Assembly (NCBI RefSeq): GCF_947491715.1
Contig: NZ_CANLKR010000002.1
Coordinates: forward strand, 248,001-312,000
DNA length: 64,000 nt
Reading direction: 5' to 3'
Source: an uncultured Shewanella sp.
Lineage (GTDB): Bacteria > Pseudomonadota > Gammaproteobacteria > Enterobacterales > Shewanellaceae
Part shown: piece after piece, positions 8,372 through 17,800 of the stretch
Layout: every line of letters begins with the position of its first letter
Numbering within the stretch: position 1 is the first letter of the stretch
Position numbers and translations under genes: made by a program
Notes under the pieces: model-generated
Told to the model about the DNA's origin: nothing
The model's database searches: none
What the model saw: only the letters and a program-made list of their open reading frames with translations

Positions 8372-8433
8372 GCGTTTTAATCCCGAGTTAAATGTCAGTT
8401 AAACCCGATTTAAATTTGTTTTAAACCCCATTA
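8372..8433 (+). repeat. Iteron-like series of TTTAAA/GTTAAA motifs
   Basis: A non-coding stretch with at least four consecutive degenerate 11-base units, such as GTTAAATGTCA, GTTAAACCCGA, TTTAAATTTGT and TTTAAACCCCA. The 11-bp period places the motifs on one face of the helix, as in operator or iteron arrays. Two TTTAAAC copies with the same spacing occur at 2755-2772. It lies directly upstream of the chaperone gene, so it may be a regulatory site or the scar of an insertion. Confidence 0.5.
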
Positions 8434-8455
8434 ATTCATTGTGAGTAAGCGTATT

Positions 8456-8815
8456 ATGAGTCTACAAAAACCGAACAAGCCCGCCTTTGTTTTTACGCCA
8501 GAGCGCCATGTTAAGCAGTGGCCCGCCGTGATTAAAATAGCTAGTGATGGCGGACACGTCATCGAACATGAGATTTATTTAGATCTCAACTTACTGCCCG
8601 TCGATGATTACATGAAAACCTTAGAGTCGGGCGATGTGGCCTTATTCAATAAGATTTTGATGAGCTTTAGCGGCATCAATGCCGCAGACGGTTCGCCACT
8701 GGCAGATACGCCTGAGAACCGCGCCGCGCTGTATCAACATCCGCCGTTTACCGATGCGCTATTGAACGGCTATCGCAACGCCAATTCGGGAGAAGCAGCG
8801 CGAAAAAACTCATAG
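8456..8815 (+). CDS. Tail assembly chaperone, short form (lambda gpG-like)
   Basis: About 119 residues from the ATG at 8456. A GTG at 8441 in the same frame is the alternative start; neither has a strong ribosome binding site. Between the tail tube and tape measure genes this is the expected tail assembly chaperone. The C-terminus runs into a slippery A AAA AAC site four codons before the stop, and the -1 frame continues into a second open frame of 120 codons. In long-tailed phages the short and frameshifted long forms load onto the tape measure protein during tail assembly. Confidence 0.8.
   Translation: MSLQKPNKPAFVFTPERHVKQWPAVIKIASDGGHVIEHEIYLDLNLLPVDDYMKTLESGDVALFNKILMSFSGINAADGSPLADTPENRAALYQHPPFTDALLNGYRNANSGEAARKNS
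8803..8809 (+). promoter_or_regulatory. Programmed -1 frameshift site A AAA AAC
   Basis: In the frame of the chaperone gene the codons read CGA AAA AAC TCA TAG. The heptamer 8803-8809 is A-AAA-AAC, a canonical X-XXY-YYZ slippery sequence. A -1 slip continues in the frame starting at 8809 (CTC ATA GAG) without a stop to 9171. Gene order and the type of site match the conserved frameshift of tail assembly chaperones. The predicted fusion is about 238-243 residues depending on the start. Confidence 0.85.
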
Positions 8816-9171
8816 AGGGAGTGCGCGGCTTATATGACGCGCAGCATTCCCAACTTAACAGTCAAGAGCAGCAAGACATGGATGATGAAATGCGCCTGCT
8901 CAATATTACCCCCGATGCATCGGTTAATATTGGCCCCATCGAATTTTGGGCTGAGCATGAAAATGCGATCGTGTGGTGGTTGCAAGTGCAAGACTTACTG
9001 CGCTACAGCCACAATCAAATTACAGTTTGTGAAGGCTTAGACGTGGTGGCGGTGCAAGCGGATGTGGTCATGTCGGGCCGACAAGTTGACCCCGTGGATT
9101 ATCAAAAGCTGCGCTTAATCGGCCATACGGTAACAAGTCTATTCAATGAACAGTTAATGAAACAGCCTTGA
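8809..9171 (+). CDS. Tail assembly chaperone, frameshift extension (gpT of gpGT-like)
   Basis: The 120 codons reached by the -1 slip at 8803-8809. A GTG at 8821 could in theory start it separately, but no convincing ribosome binding site is present and the frameshift explains the arrangement better. The sequence is acidic and helical, with EFWAEHENAIVWWLQVQDLLRY in the middle. In the lambda model this extension contacts the growing tail tube. It ends 27 bases before the tape measure start. Confidence 0.75.
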   Translation, partial: LIEGVRGLYDAQHSQLNSQEQQDMDDEMRLLNITPDASVNIGPIEFWAEHENAIVWWLQVQDLLRYSHNQITVCEGLDVVAVQADVVMSGRQVDPVDYQKLRLIGHTVTSLFNEQLMKQP

Positions 9172-9198
9172 GCGGGTTTATCAAGAATAGGAAACGCC

Positions 9199-12105
9199 AT
9201 GAGTGATTTACATATAGCCCTGACCCTCAGCGCCGACGGTCGACAGTTAATTTCCAGCGTCAACGGCAGTGAAAAAGCGGTTTCAAAACTCAATACTAAG
9301 TTAAACGCGACAAGCACAAGCGGCAGTAATGCCACTCAAGGGTTAGCGCGGGTTGAGCGTCAAAGTAATAAAACAGGATCATCGCTTAAGCGTTTAGCTG
9401 CCTATGCCGGAGTATCGTTTGCTGGCTTGTCGGCGATTAATCTCAGTAAAAAAATGGCGAGTGATCTCGCCGCCTTTCAAGATGTGCGCACCCGCTTAAC
9501 TCAGCTTTCTGGCTCCGCGAGTGCCTATGCCGATAACGAAAAATATTTGATTGAGTTATCCAAGGAGCATCACAAAGAGCTGACCGTATTAGCGGGCAGT
9601 TATGCGGCGATGTTGAACTTACAAGATGCGGGGTTAGTCACACAAACTCAGGCCCGCAGCATTACCGAAGGCATGAGCAACGCTCAATCTGCGTTAGGGG
9701 CCAGTAGCGTGCAACTGAGCCAGTCCATGTACGGGTTATCCCAAGCGCTCGCATCGCCTATTGTGCGCGCCGAAGAACTTAATCAATTGGTGGAACCCTT
9801 GCCGGGCCTGCTCAATAAAATGGATAAAGCCGCAGGCCTCAGTGCGGGTGGCTTTAGGCAAATGGTACTCGATGGCAAGGTTACCTCGGAATTTTTACGC
9901 ACCACTTTAATTGATGCGCTGGGGGAATATGACGGGGCAGCCGAGGCCACAGCACAAAATATTAGTGCGCAAACGCGAGACATGAAAAACAGCTATGAGC
10001 AAATGCTGGTGGCGTTTGAGGAGCCGCTCAATGCAGGAGCTAGTGGTGCGTTGAGTGTGATGACAGATTCCATGATGTGGACAGCCGAAAATGCTGAGCT
10101 GTTAACACAGTTAGTGGGTGTGGGGTTAGTGATGGCCATGACTCGCGCCACCCAAGCGGGGGTGACCCATACTGCCAGTCTTATTACCAAGGCCAGCGCA
10201 GAACGCGCGGCCCAAGCCTCCGCCATGACCACGGCGCAAGCCGAATTACATAGAGCGACCATTCAACGCCGCGCGGTACTGACATCGGGTCAAGCGGTAA
10301 TAGCAGAAGGGCAATTAGTCGCTGCCCGCAATGCCGTCACTGCCGCCACGGCCCGTACCACACTTGCGACTCGCGCGCTGAATCGCACTATGTCACTGGC
10401 GGGCGGGCCAGCAGGTTTTTTATTAATGAGCGCGGCGGCATTAGGCTCATTAGCACTGAGTGCCAATGATGCCAAGATGCAGTTATCTGATTTAGATGAT
10501 GAAGTGGATGCGCTTTTGGGGCGGAGTCAACAAATTGAAAACCGTAATTTAGATGATGTGATCATAAAACAAAGTCGCGGCATTGCCGAGCTTGAGGCCC
10601 TAACCATTAAAGCGGCCTATGCGCCTGCGGCAAGTTATTCCATTGTTGAACAGTTATTTTATAGCCAAGAAGAGCTGAGAGAGAAAGAACGAGCATCCAT
10701 TAAAAAGAGTGCAGCACAAGCGGCGATTTTGTCGCAAAAGTTGGTACAGGCTAAGCGTGATTTGATTGCGCTGCAAAATAAGCGTAATGGCATTGAACCT
10801 GATAACAAACCGACAAAGCCAGTTAAGCCTCAGTCCACAAAAGAGCAGCAAAAACTGCTTGAAAGCCTGACTAAACAAAAAGCCCTGTATGGGGAGGTTG
10901 GTGAGGCCGCCAAGGTGCGTTATGAAATCGAACACGGCAAGCTCAAAGATTTAGATCCTGTGATGAACGCCAAGATTTTGCAAACCGCCAAAGAGATAGA
11001 CGCTACCAAAAAAGCAGGGGAAGCCAGAAAGAGCGCCGCCGATGCAATCGAGACACAGCAAGAAAGCATTATAAAGTTATTGGCTGCCATTGATCCTGTC
11101 ACCACGGCCACTAACGAGTTAGCAGACAAAGAAAAGGTATTAAAAACTTACTTTGAGCAAGCCAATGTGCCATTAGAGAAACGCCGCGAACTCATGGCGG
11201 CATTACGGGACGAATATGCGATAGAGAGTGAATATGGCCAGCTTAGGGGCGAGCTTGATCCCAGCTTTACGGAGAACACCGAACACAGCCAAAACATGGG
11301 CATTCTTAATGATGAGCTGAGTGTGACGCCCGAGAGCGATGTGGCGAAACGTAATCAAATTAATTTATTGATTGAAGCGGAGCAGCAGCGCCACAGCGAT
11401 TCGATGCGAGAAATCAACGGCGGCTTAACGCTGGATTATAACGAGATGTGGACGCGCACGTTTCAGCAGTTCAGCGCCGGAGTGGGCAGTGCCACGGCCG
11501 ATGCCATGTTTGAAGCTAAGAGTTTAAGTGATGGCGTTCAGCAAGCGGCCAAAGGGGCAGCAAAAGCCGTGGTGCAAATGCTGGTGGAATATGGGGTGCA
11601 AAAGCTCGCGGCAGCGGCATTAGACAGAACCATTATGACCACCAATGCGGCAGTGGCCCAGACCACTGCGGCGACCACGGGCGCATCTATGGCGGCGTCT
11701 ATGGCACCCGCTGCGGCGACGTCTTCCATTGCTTCTTTTGGTACGGCGGCAATAGTAGGCATGGCGGCCATGGTGGCGGGGATGGCGCTACTGCCTTCAA
11801 TTATCGGCAAATTCCACGGCGGCGGCACTATCCCTAGAGAGGGCACCTATTTGCTTGATGGGGGCGAAACCGTTTACACCCGCAAGCAACAAGCCGTGCT
11901 CATGAATGCCATGCAGGCCAGCAGTGGAGGCGGTGGTGGTCGTGGTCGTGGCATGAATATGCAGCAAAATAATACCATCATGGTGAAGAATCAAAGTGAG
12001 GCGGAGAGCCTAGAAGACATACTGCCGCAACTGGTGGCCATGACCAAGGCGGCGGTGATTGAGGACTTAAACAATCGCGGTGACGTGTGGCAGGCCCAGC
12101 GATGA
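9199..12105 (+). CDS. Tape measure protein
   Basis: 968 residues, which sets tail length. The N-terminus (LHIALTLSADGRQLISSVNG) and the tape-measure domain around residues 75-250 (SGSASAYADNE, LSQALASPIVRAEELNQLVEPLPGLL) are typical of phage tape measures. It continues with hydrophobic stretches near 395-415 and 840-880, long Ala/Lys/Glu helices, and a C-terminal GG-rich FHGGGTIPREGTYLLDGGET motif seen at the end of many such proteins. Preceded by AGGA. No break is seen, so the tail length gene is intact although the phage is not. Confidence 0.9.
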   Translation: MSDLHIALTLSADGRQLISSVNGSEKAVSKLNTKLNATSTSGSNATQGLARVERQSNKTGSSLKRLAAYAGVSFAGLSAINLSKKMASDLAAFQDVRTRLTQLSGSASAYADNEKYLIELSKEHHKELTVLAGSYAAMLNLQDAGLVTQTQARSITEGMSNAQSALGASSVQLSQSMYGLSQALASPIVRAEELNQLVEPLPGLLNKMDKAAGLSAGGFRQMVLDGKVTSEFLRTTLIDALGEYDGAAEATAQNISAQTRDMKNSYEQMLVAFEEPLNAGASGALSVMTDSMMWTAENAELLTQLVGVGLVMAMTRATQAGVTHTASLITKASAERAAQASAMTTAQAELHRATIQRRAVLTSGQAVIAEGQLVAARNAVTAATARTTLATRALNRTMSLAGGPAGFLLMSAAALGSLALSANDAKMQLSDLDDEVDALLGRSQQIENRNLDDVIIKQSRGIAELEALTIKAAYAPAASYSIVEQLFYSQEELREKERASIKKSAAQAAILSQKLVQAKRDLIALQNKRNGIEPDNKPTKPVKPQSTKEQQKLLESLTKQKALYGEVGEAAKVRYEIEHGKLKDLDPVMNAKILQTAKEIDATKKAGEARKSAADAIETQQESIIKLLAAIDPVTTATNELADKEKVLKTYFEQANVPLEKRRELMAALRDEYAIESEYGQLRGELDPSFTENTEHSQNMGILNDELSVTPESDVAKRNQINLLIEAEQQRHSDSMREINGGLTLDYNEMWTRTFQQFSAGVGSATADAMFEAKSLSDGVQQAAKGAAKAVVQMLVEYGVQKLAAAALDRTIMTTNAAVAQTTAATTGASMAASMAPAAATSSIASFGTAAIVGMAAMVAGMALLPSIIGKFHGGGTIPREGTYLLDGGETVYTRKQQAVLMNAMQASSGGGGGRGRGMNMQQNNTIMVKNQSEAESLEDILPQLVAMTKAAVIEDLNNRGDVWQAQR

Positions 12106-12201
12106 GATTGATTGAATAAGGTTTTTGAATAGAGACTTTTCATTAAAGTTTAAAAAGGGTAAGCTTTGGTCGCTATTAGAGTAAGTAGTTAACCATCTGA
12201 T

Positions 12202-12207
12202 TATACT
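12202..12207 (+). promoter_or_regulatory. Candidate -10 element of the moron cassette
   Basis: TATACT in the AT-rich 120-base gap after the tape measure gene, 35 bases upstream of the next gene. No good -35 is present at 17 bases, so this is a weak prediction. It is recorded because the two genes that follow end in their own terminator, the usual build of a phage moron. Confidence 0.35.
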
Positions 12208-12241
12208 ATATTACTTATTATTAATATTGACAGGAGTTATG

Positions 12242-12592
12242 ATGAAAGGGAATTTTTGTACCGTTAAAGGCTTTAAACCTTCTCCCCGCACGCTTGAAAC
12301 CATTAAAGAGATGAATCGCATTTCAGATCTTGCCACTGTGCTTGGGGTGATTATGACTTACATTCCACTATTTCAGATCTTTGCAGGGCGAAAAACCTAT
12401 CCATTTGCGAGTAATGGCAGTACTAAAAAGTTGCAAGTGCTCAATAGTGATTGGAAAACTTTTGCAGATTCATTGGAGGCGATCCCTAAGATTAGGCGGG
12501 ATAGGTTACGTAATTTAGCGGGTAATATGGAGCTATATAGTACAGGTGAAGAGAGAAAGTTTTGGGGGTGTGTTACTGATGCGTTATTGTAA
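12242..12592 (+). CDS. Moron gene 1, unknown
   Basis: About 116 residues. The start is taken as the second ATG of an ATGATG pair because AGGAG lies 5 bases before it. One hydrophobic stretch (about residues 31-45, LATVLGVIMTYIPLFQIF) and basic C-terminal helices suggest membrane association. It lies between the tape measure and tail tip genes, is AT-rich compared with both, and does not resemble a structural protein. It overlaps the next gene. No family recognised; lysogenic conversion or superinfection exclusion would be typical of the position but is not shown. Confidence 0.6.
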   Translation: MKGNFCTVKGFKPSPRTLETIKEMNRISDLATVLGVIMTYIPLFQIFAGRKTYPFASNGSTKKLQVLNSDWKTFADSLEAIPKIRRDRLRNLAGNMELYSTGEERKFWGCVTDALL

Positions 12593-13067
12593 TTTGTTGT
12601 TGTTTTTTATGTCTTTTTCTGTTTTTTCAGCTAACTGGCCTTATTCTGAACAAGTATTACAAGAAGAGCTTAAATCGACCTATGCTAAGTTGGAAGCGAG
12701 AACCGGGTATTGTGGTGATTTGAGACAGCGAGAAATTACTCAAATTAACAGTGACTGGTTATTGTCTCTTACAGAACAACAGCAACGCATTGTGTTGTTT
12801 AACGTGAGTAATATTGCGTTTGATCGATGTGTAGAAAAAGAAGAAGGTGATTATAATACCGCTTTAATTAACTATACCGCAAAAACAAAGGATATGGCTC
12901 CATTCAATGATTGGATGTTATTAAACGCAAATTATTCGAAAGAGATGTTGGCAGATTTGAATAAATTAGATAATAACGAGATCATAAAACTGTCTAAGCT
13001 CCCTGTGCTATCCATTCCTTTTAATCATAGGATTGATTTGAGTTTAATCAAAGGGGAAAAAGAGTAA
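12579..13067 (+). CDS. Moron gene 2, secreted protein of unknown function
   Basis: About 162 residues. From the ATG at 12579 it opens with a signal peptide: MRYCNLLLFFMSFSVFSA, with cleavage probably after FSA. That start overlaps the end of moron gene 1 by 14 bases; a longer start at 12546 would bury the signal. The mature part is helical and polar, with two Cys (in GYCGD and DRCVE) that could form a disulphide in the periplasm. Gene and terminator together form a self-contained insert in the tail operon. No family recognised. Confidence 0.65.
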   Translation: MRYCNLLLFFMSFSVFSANWPYSEQVLQEELKSTYAKLEARTGYCGDLRQREITQINSDWLLSLTEQQQRIVLFNVSNIAFDRCVEKEEGDYNTALINYTAKTKDMAPFNDWMLLNANYSKEMLADLNKLDNNEIIKLSKLPVLSIPFNHRIDLSLIKGEKE

Positions 13068-13114
13068 TCCCGAAACCTTTCATATCCTTAAGGCGGTAAA
13101 ATAACGCCACACTA

Positions 13115-13148
13115 AGCCCTCACCCATTAGCAGCGAGGGCTTTTTTTT
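13115..13148 (+). terminator. Intrinsic terminator of the moron cassette
   Basis: AGCCCTC, 13-base loop, GAGGGCT followed by a run of Ts (8 in all, 13141-13148). A strong terminator placed in the middle of the tail operon, immediately before the next phage gene. The GAGGG of its right arm is also the only Shine-Dalgarno-like sequence in front of that gene. Confidence 0.85.
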
Positions 13149-13149
13149 G

Positions 13150-13746
13150 TTGACCTTTCCCGAGGGGATTTACCCCACATCTTGTGACTGGCGCTTAGTG
13201 CATCGCACTAAAGCGTTTAAAAACCCTTACAACAACCAAAGTCAAACTTTGAGTTTGCCCGGTGCCTATTGGCACACCAAGTTGCAGTTTGCCAATTTGA
13301 CTCGCGTCCAAGGCAAAGTCATGCATGCCTTTGTGTCGAACATGCAAGGCATGGCCGGGCGAGTGAAACTCTTTGACCATGCCTTTAGTGCCCCAAGCGG
13401 CCACGGTCGTGGCACGCCGTTCGTCAAGGGCAGTAACCAAACAGGTAATCAAGTCACCATAGATGGCGCTGAGGCGGGGCTGTTTTTAGCATCTGGCGAT
13501 TATTGTCAAATCGGTGAGCAATTAGTGATTTTAACTCAGGATGCTAGCGCCAACGCTAGCGGCGAGTGCGTGCTGAACTTTCAAGCCGCGCTCAGACGCG
13601 CCCCTGCCGATGGTAGCCCGATTATTGTGCAACAAGCCTGCGCCGTGATGCAGTTTAAAGATGACAATCAAGGCTTGCGGCGCTCAACTAAAAGCCGCGT
13701 GTTATCGGGCTTTAGTTTGGACTTTGTGGAGGATGTCAGCACATGA
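13150..13746 (+). CDS. Phage distal tail protein (tail tip)
   Basis: About 198 residues, first of the four tail tip genes. It resembles distal tail proteins by its beta-rich composition and the pattern LTFPEGIYPTSCDWRLV, then PGAYWHTKLQFANLT. The following genes keep the order seen in siphophages and gene transfer agents: distal tail, hub, NlpC/P60-like, J-like. The start is unusual: only TTG codons (13147, 13150) are available at the homologous position and they touch the T-run of the upstream terminator, which suggests the moron insertion replaced the native start region. The stop overlaps the next ATG (ATGA). Confidence 0.7.
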   Translation: MTFPEGIYPTSCDWRLVHRTKAFKNPYNNQSQTLSLPGAYWHTKLQFANLTRVQGKVMHAFVSNMQGMAGRVKLFDHAFSAPSGHGRGTPFVKGSNQTGNQVTIDGAEAGLFLASGDYCQIGEQLVILTQDASANASGECVLNFQAALRRAPADGSPIIVQQACAVMQFKDDNQGLRRSTKSRVLSGFSLDFVEDVST

Positions 13747-14372
13747 TTAATTTTGCCACTGAGGCCATGAAAACCTATTTACGACAGGCTCATATTAGTG
13801 GCGTGTTGCTCACTAAACTGGATTTTGTATCCGGTGATGTGTGCGTGCACAGCGGCGTCGGCCAAGTGGAATATGACGGCCATATTTACTTGGGCGTGGG
13901 CGCATTGGGAAAAATCGGCAACGTCACTCAAAACGGCAAAGTGCAGCCCAATAAACTGAGTTTAACGCTTTCAGGCATTCCGCCCTCATTAGTGTCTACC
14001 GCCCTCACCGAAGAGTACCAAAACCGACCCGGTGTCATTTACTTAGCCGCTCTGGACATGACCACAGGCTTAGTGAAGGCAGCCGATATTTTATTTCAGG
14101 GCCGCATGGATGTGATGACAGTGAGTGACGGCGCTAAGGCCAGCATTAAGCTTGACATTAACTCTCGCGGAGTCGATTGGAAAAATGCCCGCAATGGCCG
14201 TTATACCCATGCGGATCATCAAGCCCGTGAGTCAGCGGATGATTTTTTTGAATTTGTCAGTGAAAGCACAGAGCGGGAATTGCAATGGGGCGTGCCCGGT
14301 GGCAAATCCACCACCTCAAGTGGCGGTGGCAGTGGCAGCAGTAGCAGCGGACGACGGGTGAATAGAGTATGA
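13743..14372 (+). CDS. Phage tail hub protein (DUF2163-like)
   Basis: 209 residues. The segment from about residue 25 (LDFVSGDVCVHSGVGQVEYDG) and the later SLTLSGIPPSLVST and GVIYLAALD are typical of the family that forms the baseplate hub in siphophages and gene transfer agents. The last 30 residues are Gly/Ser-rich, probably a flexible tail. Start and stop both overlap their neighbours by 4 bases (ATGA), so the gene is translationally coupled on both sides. Confidence 0.75.
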   Translation: MINFATEAMKTYLRQAHISGVLLTKLDFVSGDVCVHSGVGQVEYDGHIYLGVGALGKIGNVTQNGKVQPNKLSLTLSGIPPSLVSTALTEEYQNRPGVIYLAALDMTTGLVKAADILFQGRMDVMTVSDGAKASIKLDINSRGVDWKNARNGRYTHADHQARESADDFFEFVSESTERELQWGVPGGKSTTSSGGGSGSSSSGRRVNRV

Positions 14373-14863
14373 GTACTTTTAATAGAGTAACAAGCAGTTC
14401 TAATACATTAACCAGCAAATTAACCTCCTTTATTGATGATAATCGCCGCCGTGAATTTAACTGGGGTGAGCACGATTGCTGCTTGTTTATTGCGGACTGG
14501 ATCATGGCCCGTGGCGACAGAGCGGACTTAGGCGACATTGGGGCTGATTATCGCGGCCAGTACGCTAATGCAATAGGGGCCATGCGAGCAGTAAAAGCCG
14601 CAGGCTTTACTGATTTAACCGCCTTGTTTGACAGCTTACTAGGGCCACATGTGCCGCCGCTGCTTTGCAGGCGCGGCGATGTGGTGTTGATTAAACCTGA
14701 ATTGACTCAAGACATTGCATTAGGCATCGCAGGCGGTGATGGCGTGTGGAGCTTAAGTCAAAATGGGGTAGTGAGTTTACCCGCAAACAGTATTCAGCAG
14801 GGCTGGTCATTGCATGTTAGCTCACAGCTTGTTAAATCACGTTTAGGAGGTCGTCATGGGTAA
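14369..14863 (+). CDS. Tail tip peptidase-like protein (DUF6950/NlpC-P60-like)
   Basis: 164 residues. REFNWGEHDCCLFIADW near residue 30 holds the Cys expected as nucleophile in NlpC/P60-like folds, and RRGDVVLI near 108 is the second conserved strand. In siphophages this position carries a cell-wall peptidase or its inactive relative. A catalytic His could not be assigned with certainty, so activity is open. Overlaps its neighbours by 4 and 8 bases. Confidence 0.7.
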   Translation: MSTFNRVTSSSNTLTSKLTSFIDDNRRREFNWGEHDCCLFIADWIMARGDRADLGDIGADYRGQYANAIGAMRAVKAAGFTDLTALFDSLLGPHVPPLLCRRGDVVLIKPELTQDIALGIAGGDGVWSLSQNGVVSLPANSIQQGWSLHVSSQLVKSRLGGRHG

Positions 14864-17800
14864 GGTGGTTGACGCGCTGGTTGACGGCACCCCGCTCGGA
14901 AAAGTGGCCTTTGATGCGGAGGGCATAGATGCATGGTGGGAGGTGGGCGTGGGTAAATACCTGCGTGAGTCCATGATGCCCGCCATGCCCGATGATTTTG
15001 AAAACGAGGCAATGCAACAGCAGCAAATGCTGCGCTCAAGTACCGAGGCGAGGCGCAGCATTTATGGCCGCGCTATGGTGTCTGGCCCCATAGTGTTTAG
15101 TGAAGAGACAGGCACAGATAACGAGTATTTGCATATCGTGTTGCCGCTGGCGAGCCATGGCTGTGAGGCGGTAGAGGCCATTTATTTTGGTGATGAGCTG
15201 GCGTTTGAAAATGGCGTCATGAAGGCCCCCTTTAATGAGCATGCCCGCATCAATGTGCATTTGGGCAATCAAACTAGCGCCGACAGTGATTTAGTGAATG
15301 AGTGCGCCAACTGGACAGAGCGCCATGTGGGGAGAGGTATCACCTATTTAGCCGTGCGCTTACAACATGATCAAGAAGTGTTCTCCAATGGCGTGCCGAA
15401 CGTAAAAGCGCTAGTGCGGGGTAAACCTATCTATGATCCCCGCAAGGACAGCACCGTGGGCGGCATGGGCAGTCACCGCTGGAATGATAGCGGCACGTGG
15501 GAATGGTCGGATAATTGGGCGCTGTGTGTGCTGGACTTTACCTTGTTTGAATCTGGCGTCGGCGCGGATATTGACGAGATAAACTTAACCGCTTATGCAC
15601 TGGCTGCTAATGATAGCGATGAGTTGGTGGAGTATGACGAGGAAGGCAATACTGAGCCGCGTTATACCTGCAATGGTACCTTTACTCAGTCCATGACGCC
15701 CACCTCAGTATTAGATAAATTACTGATCGCAGGCGCAGGCATGCAAACCTATGTGAGCGGCCAATACCATTTGTATGCGGGGGTGTATCAAGGGCCAGCG
15801 GTAATGGATATTACCGAGGATGATTTAGCGGGTGAGGTGTCTATTCGCTCATTTACCCCAAGAGCGTCTTTGTGTAATGCCGTGCGCGGCACCTTTGTTG
15901 ATCCCGAGAATTTTTTTCAGCCCACGGATTTTCCCCCCTATGAGTCAAGCTACTATCAGGCCCAAGATAACGGCGAGTATATTGATCATGATATCGATTT
16001 AGCCTTTACGCAGTCGGTCTACACCGGCCAGCGCCTCGCGAAACTTTATTTAGAGCTGAATCGTGCGGGCCAGAAGTTAACACTGAGTCTTAATATGATC
16101 GGCCTTGGGCTGGCCGTAGGCAAAGTGGTGCAGGTGAACTTGCCGCGCTTAGGCATTAATAAAGCCTATTTAGTGGTGGATTGGGCCTTTGATTTTGGCA
16201 AACCCATCAAAGTAGTGCTTAAAGAAACTCACCCGGATTTATATGACTATGACAAAGGCAGTTATACCGCCCGTAAACTCACCCCGCCGCTGAATTTACC
16301 TAATGCTAGCAATGTGCCCACGGTAGCCAATCTAACGTGGCAAGCACTGGGGGATGATGCAAACTGGCAAGGGGTGTTGAGCTGGAGCGCTCCGGGCGGC
16401 AATAGCAGTTATCGCTATCGATTAGAAATCACAGACACCAGCGACAGGCTAGTGTATCAAGCCAACCCTGATACGGCGCAGCACCATGTGCCTAAGCTGG
16501 ATGTGGGCACCTATACCTGCAAAGTGTGGGCTGTTAATCTGTTTTCTAATCGCTCTAACGTGCCCGCGATGCTCAGCATCGGCAGTGATGCGCCGCCGCC
16601 TGTGGTGGGCATAGAAGTGATTGCGGGCGCGCTGGAACTCGTGCTTAAACCGCAAACGGCGGTACTCATTGCAAACAGCACGACATTTGAGGTACTTGGC
16701 TCGATTAGCAATGACTTTTCAGGGGCCATGCACATTGGCTCAGGGAAAGAGATCATTTGGCCCACTCTGCACCCCAATACCACGTATTTTGTGTGGGCGC
16801 GCAGTAAAAATAATTATGGCGTCAGCAGTTACTTTGGCCCAAGAAACGTGCAAACCAGCTCTGATAACACCTCGTTAGTGGCGCTTTTAGGTGACAGTTT
16901 TAAAAGCTATTCTTGGTTTGCTTGGGCCGATGATAACCAAGGGACAGGCTTTACCACCAACGAGAGCCAAGGCGAAAATAAAGTGTGGATGGGCATAGCC
17001 ACGGATAAAGAAACTGCTAGCCCGTCGGGGAACTGGGAGGATTATACATGGAGTAAAATTCAAACGGAGATCCCTCCGGTGTTTACCCCCGAAGAAGAGA
17101 CTCAGCTGGACAATATTATGGCCGGGCGACTGCCCGACGGGAGCGATGACTTGCTGGCCTTACAAGCCGCGCTTAATAACAGTAATTTATCCAACAACTT
17201 ACTCAATGCTCAGCAGTTACTCAGCCAAGGTATCAGTGCCTTTGAGCTGGGCGGGGAAACCCCAGCAGGCGCATTGCTTAAAGCCCAAGAAGCCGAACAA
17301 GCGGCGATTGAGACGGCGCTTATCACGGCCAAAACCGATCCGCTATTAAGCAATAACGTCACCGAGAATAACGTCACTCGCATTGCAAGGCCCGGCGGCG
17401 GAACCTATAGCCGCCACGAATACAATGTGGTGGGGGCGATTAAGATCGCCTTGCCCGTGTTTTACAGCAATACCATGCTGAGCTTTTATGTGGATGTGTA
17501 CGATTATCGCGAAGGTAAAAGCTTTTCTTTATATGTATCGGGCTATAACTATGCCGCCACGCCCACATGGAAGCAGCACACGGCAAAAATTATGGGTGAC
17601 AGCCAAAGTGATCATGCGGTGCGCTTTGGTGACGACGGGGTTAATACGTGTATTTGGATTGGCGAAACGACCAGCTTATTTTATTACCCCAAAGTGGCCG
17701 TGCGTGATGTGCAGGCAGGCTATTCCAGCTATGATATCGCCACATGGGCGACAGGCTGGCAGGTGTCACAAGTCACCACGTTTGATAACGTGCAGCATGT

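Noticed and set aside
8821..9171. Second chaperone frame as a separate gene starting at GTG 8821
   Set aside because: No credible ribosome binding site, whereas a perfectly placed slippery heptamer joins it to the preceding frame.
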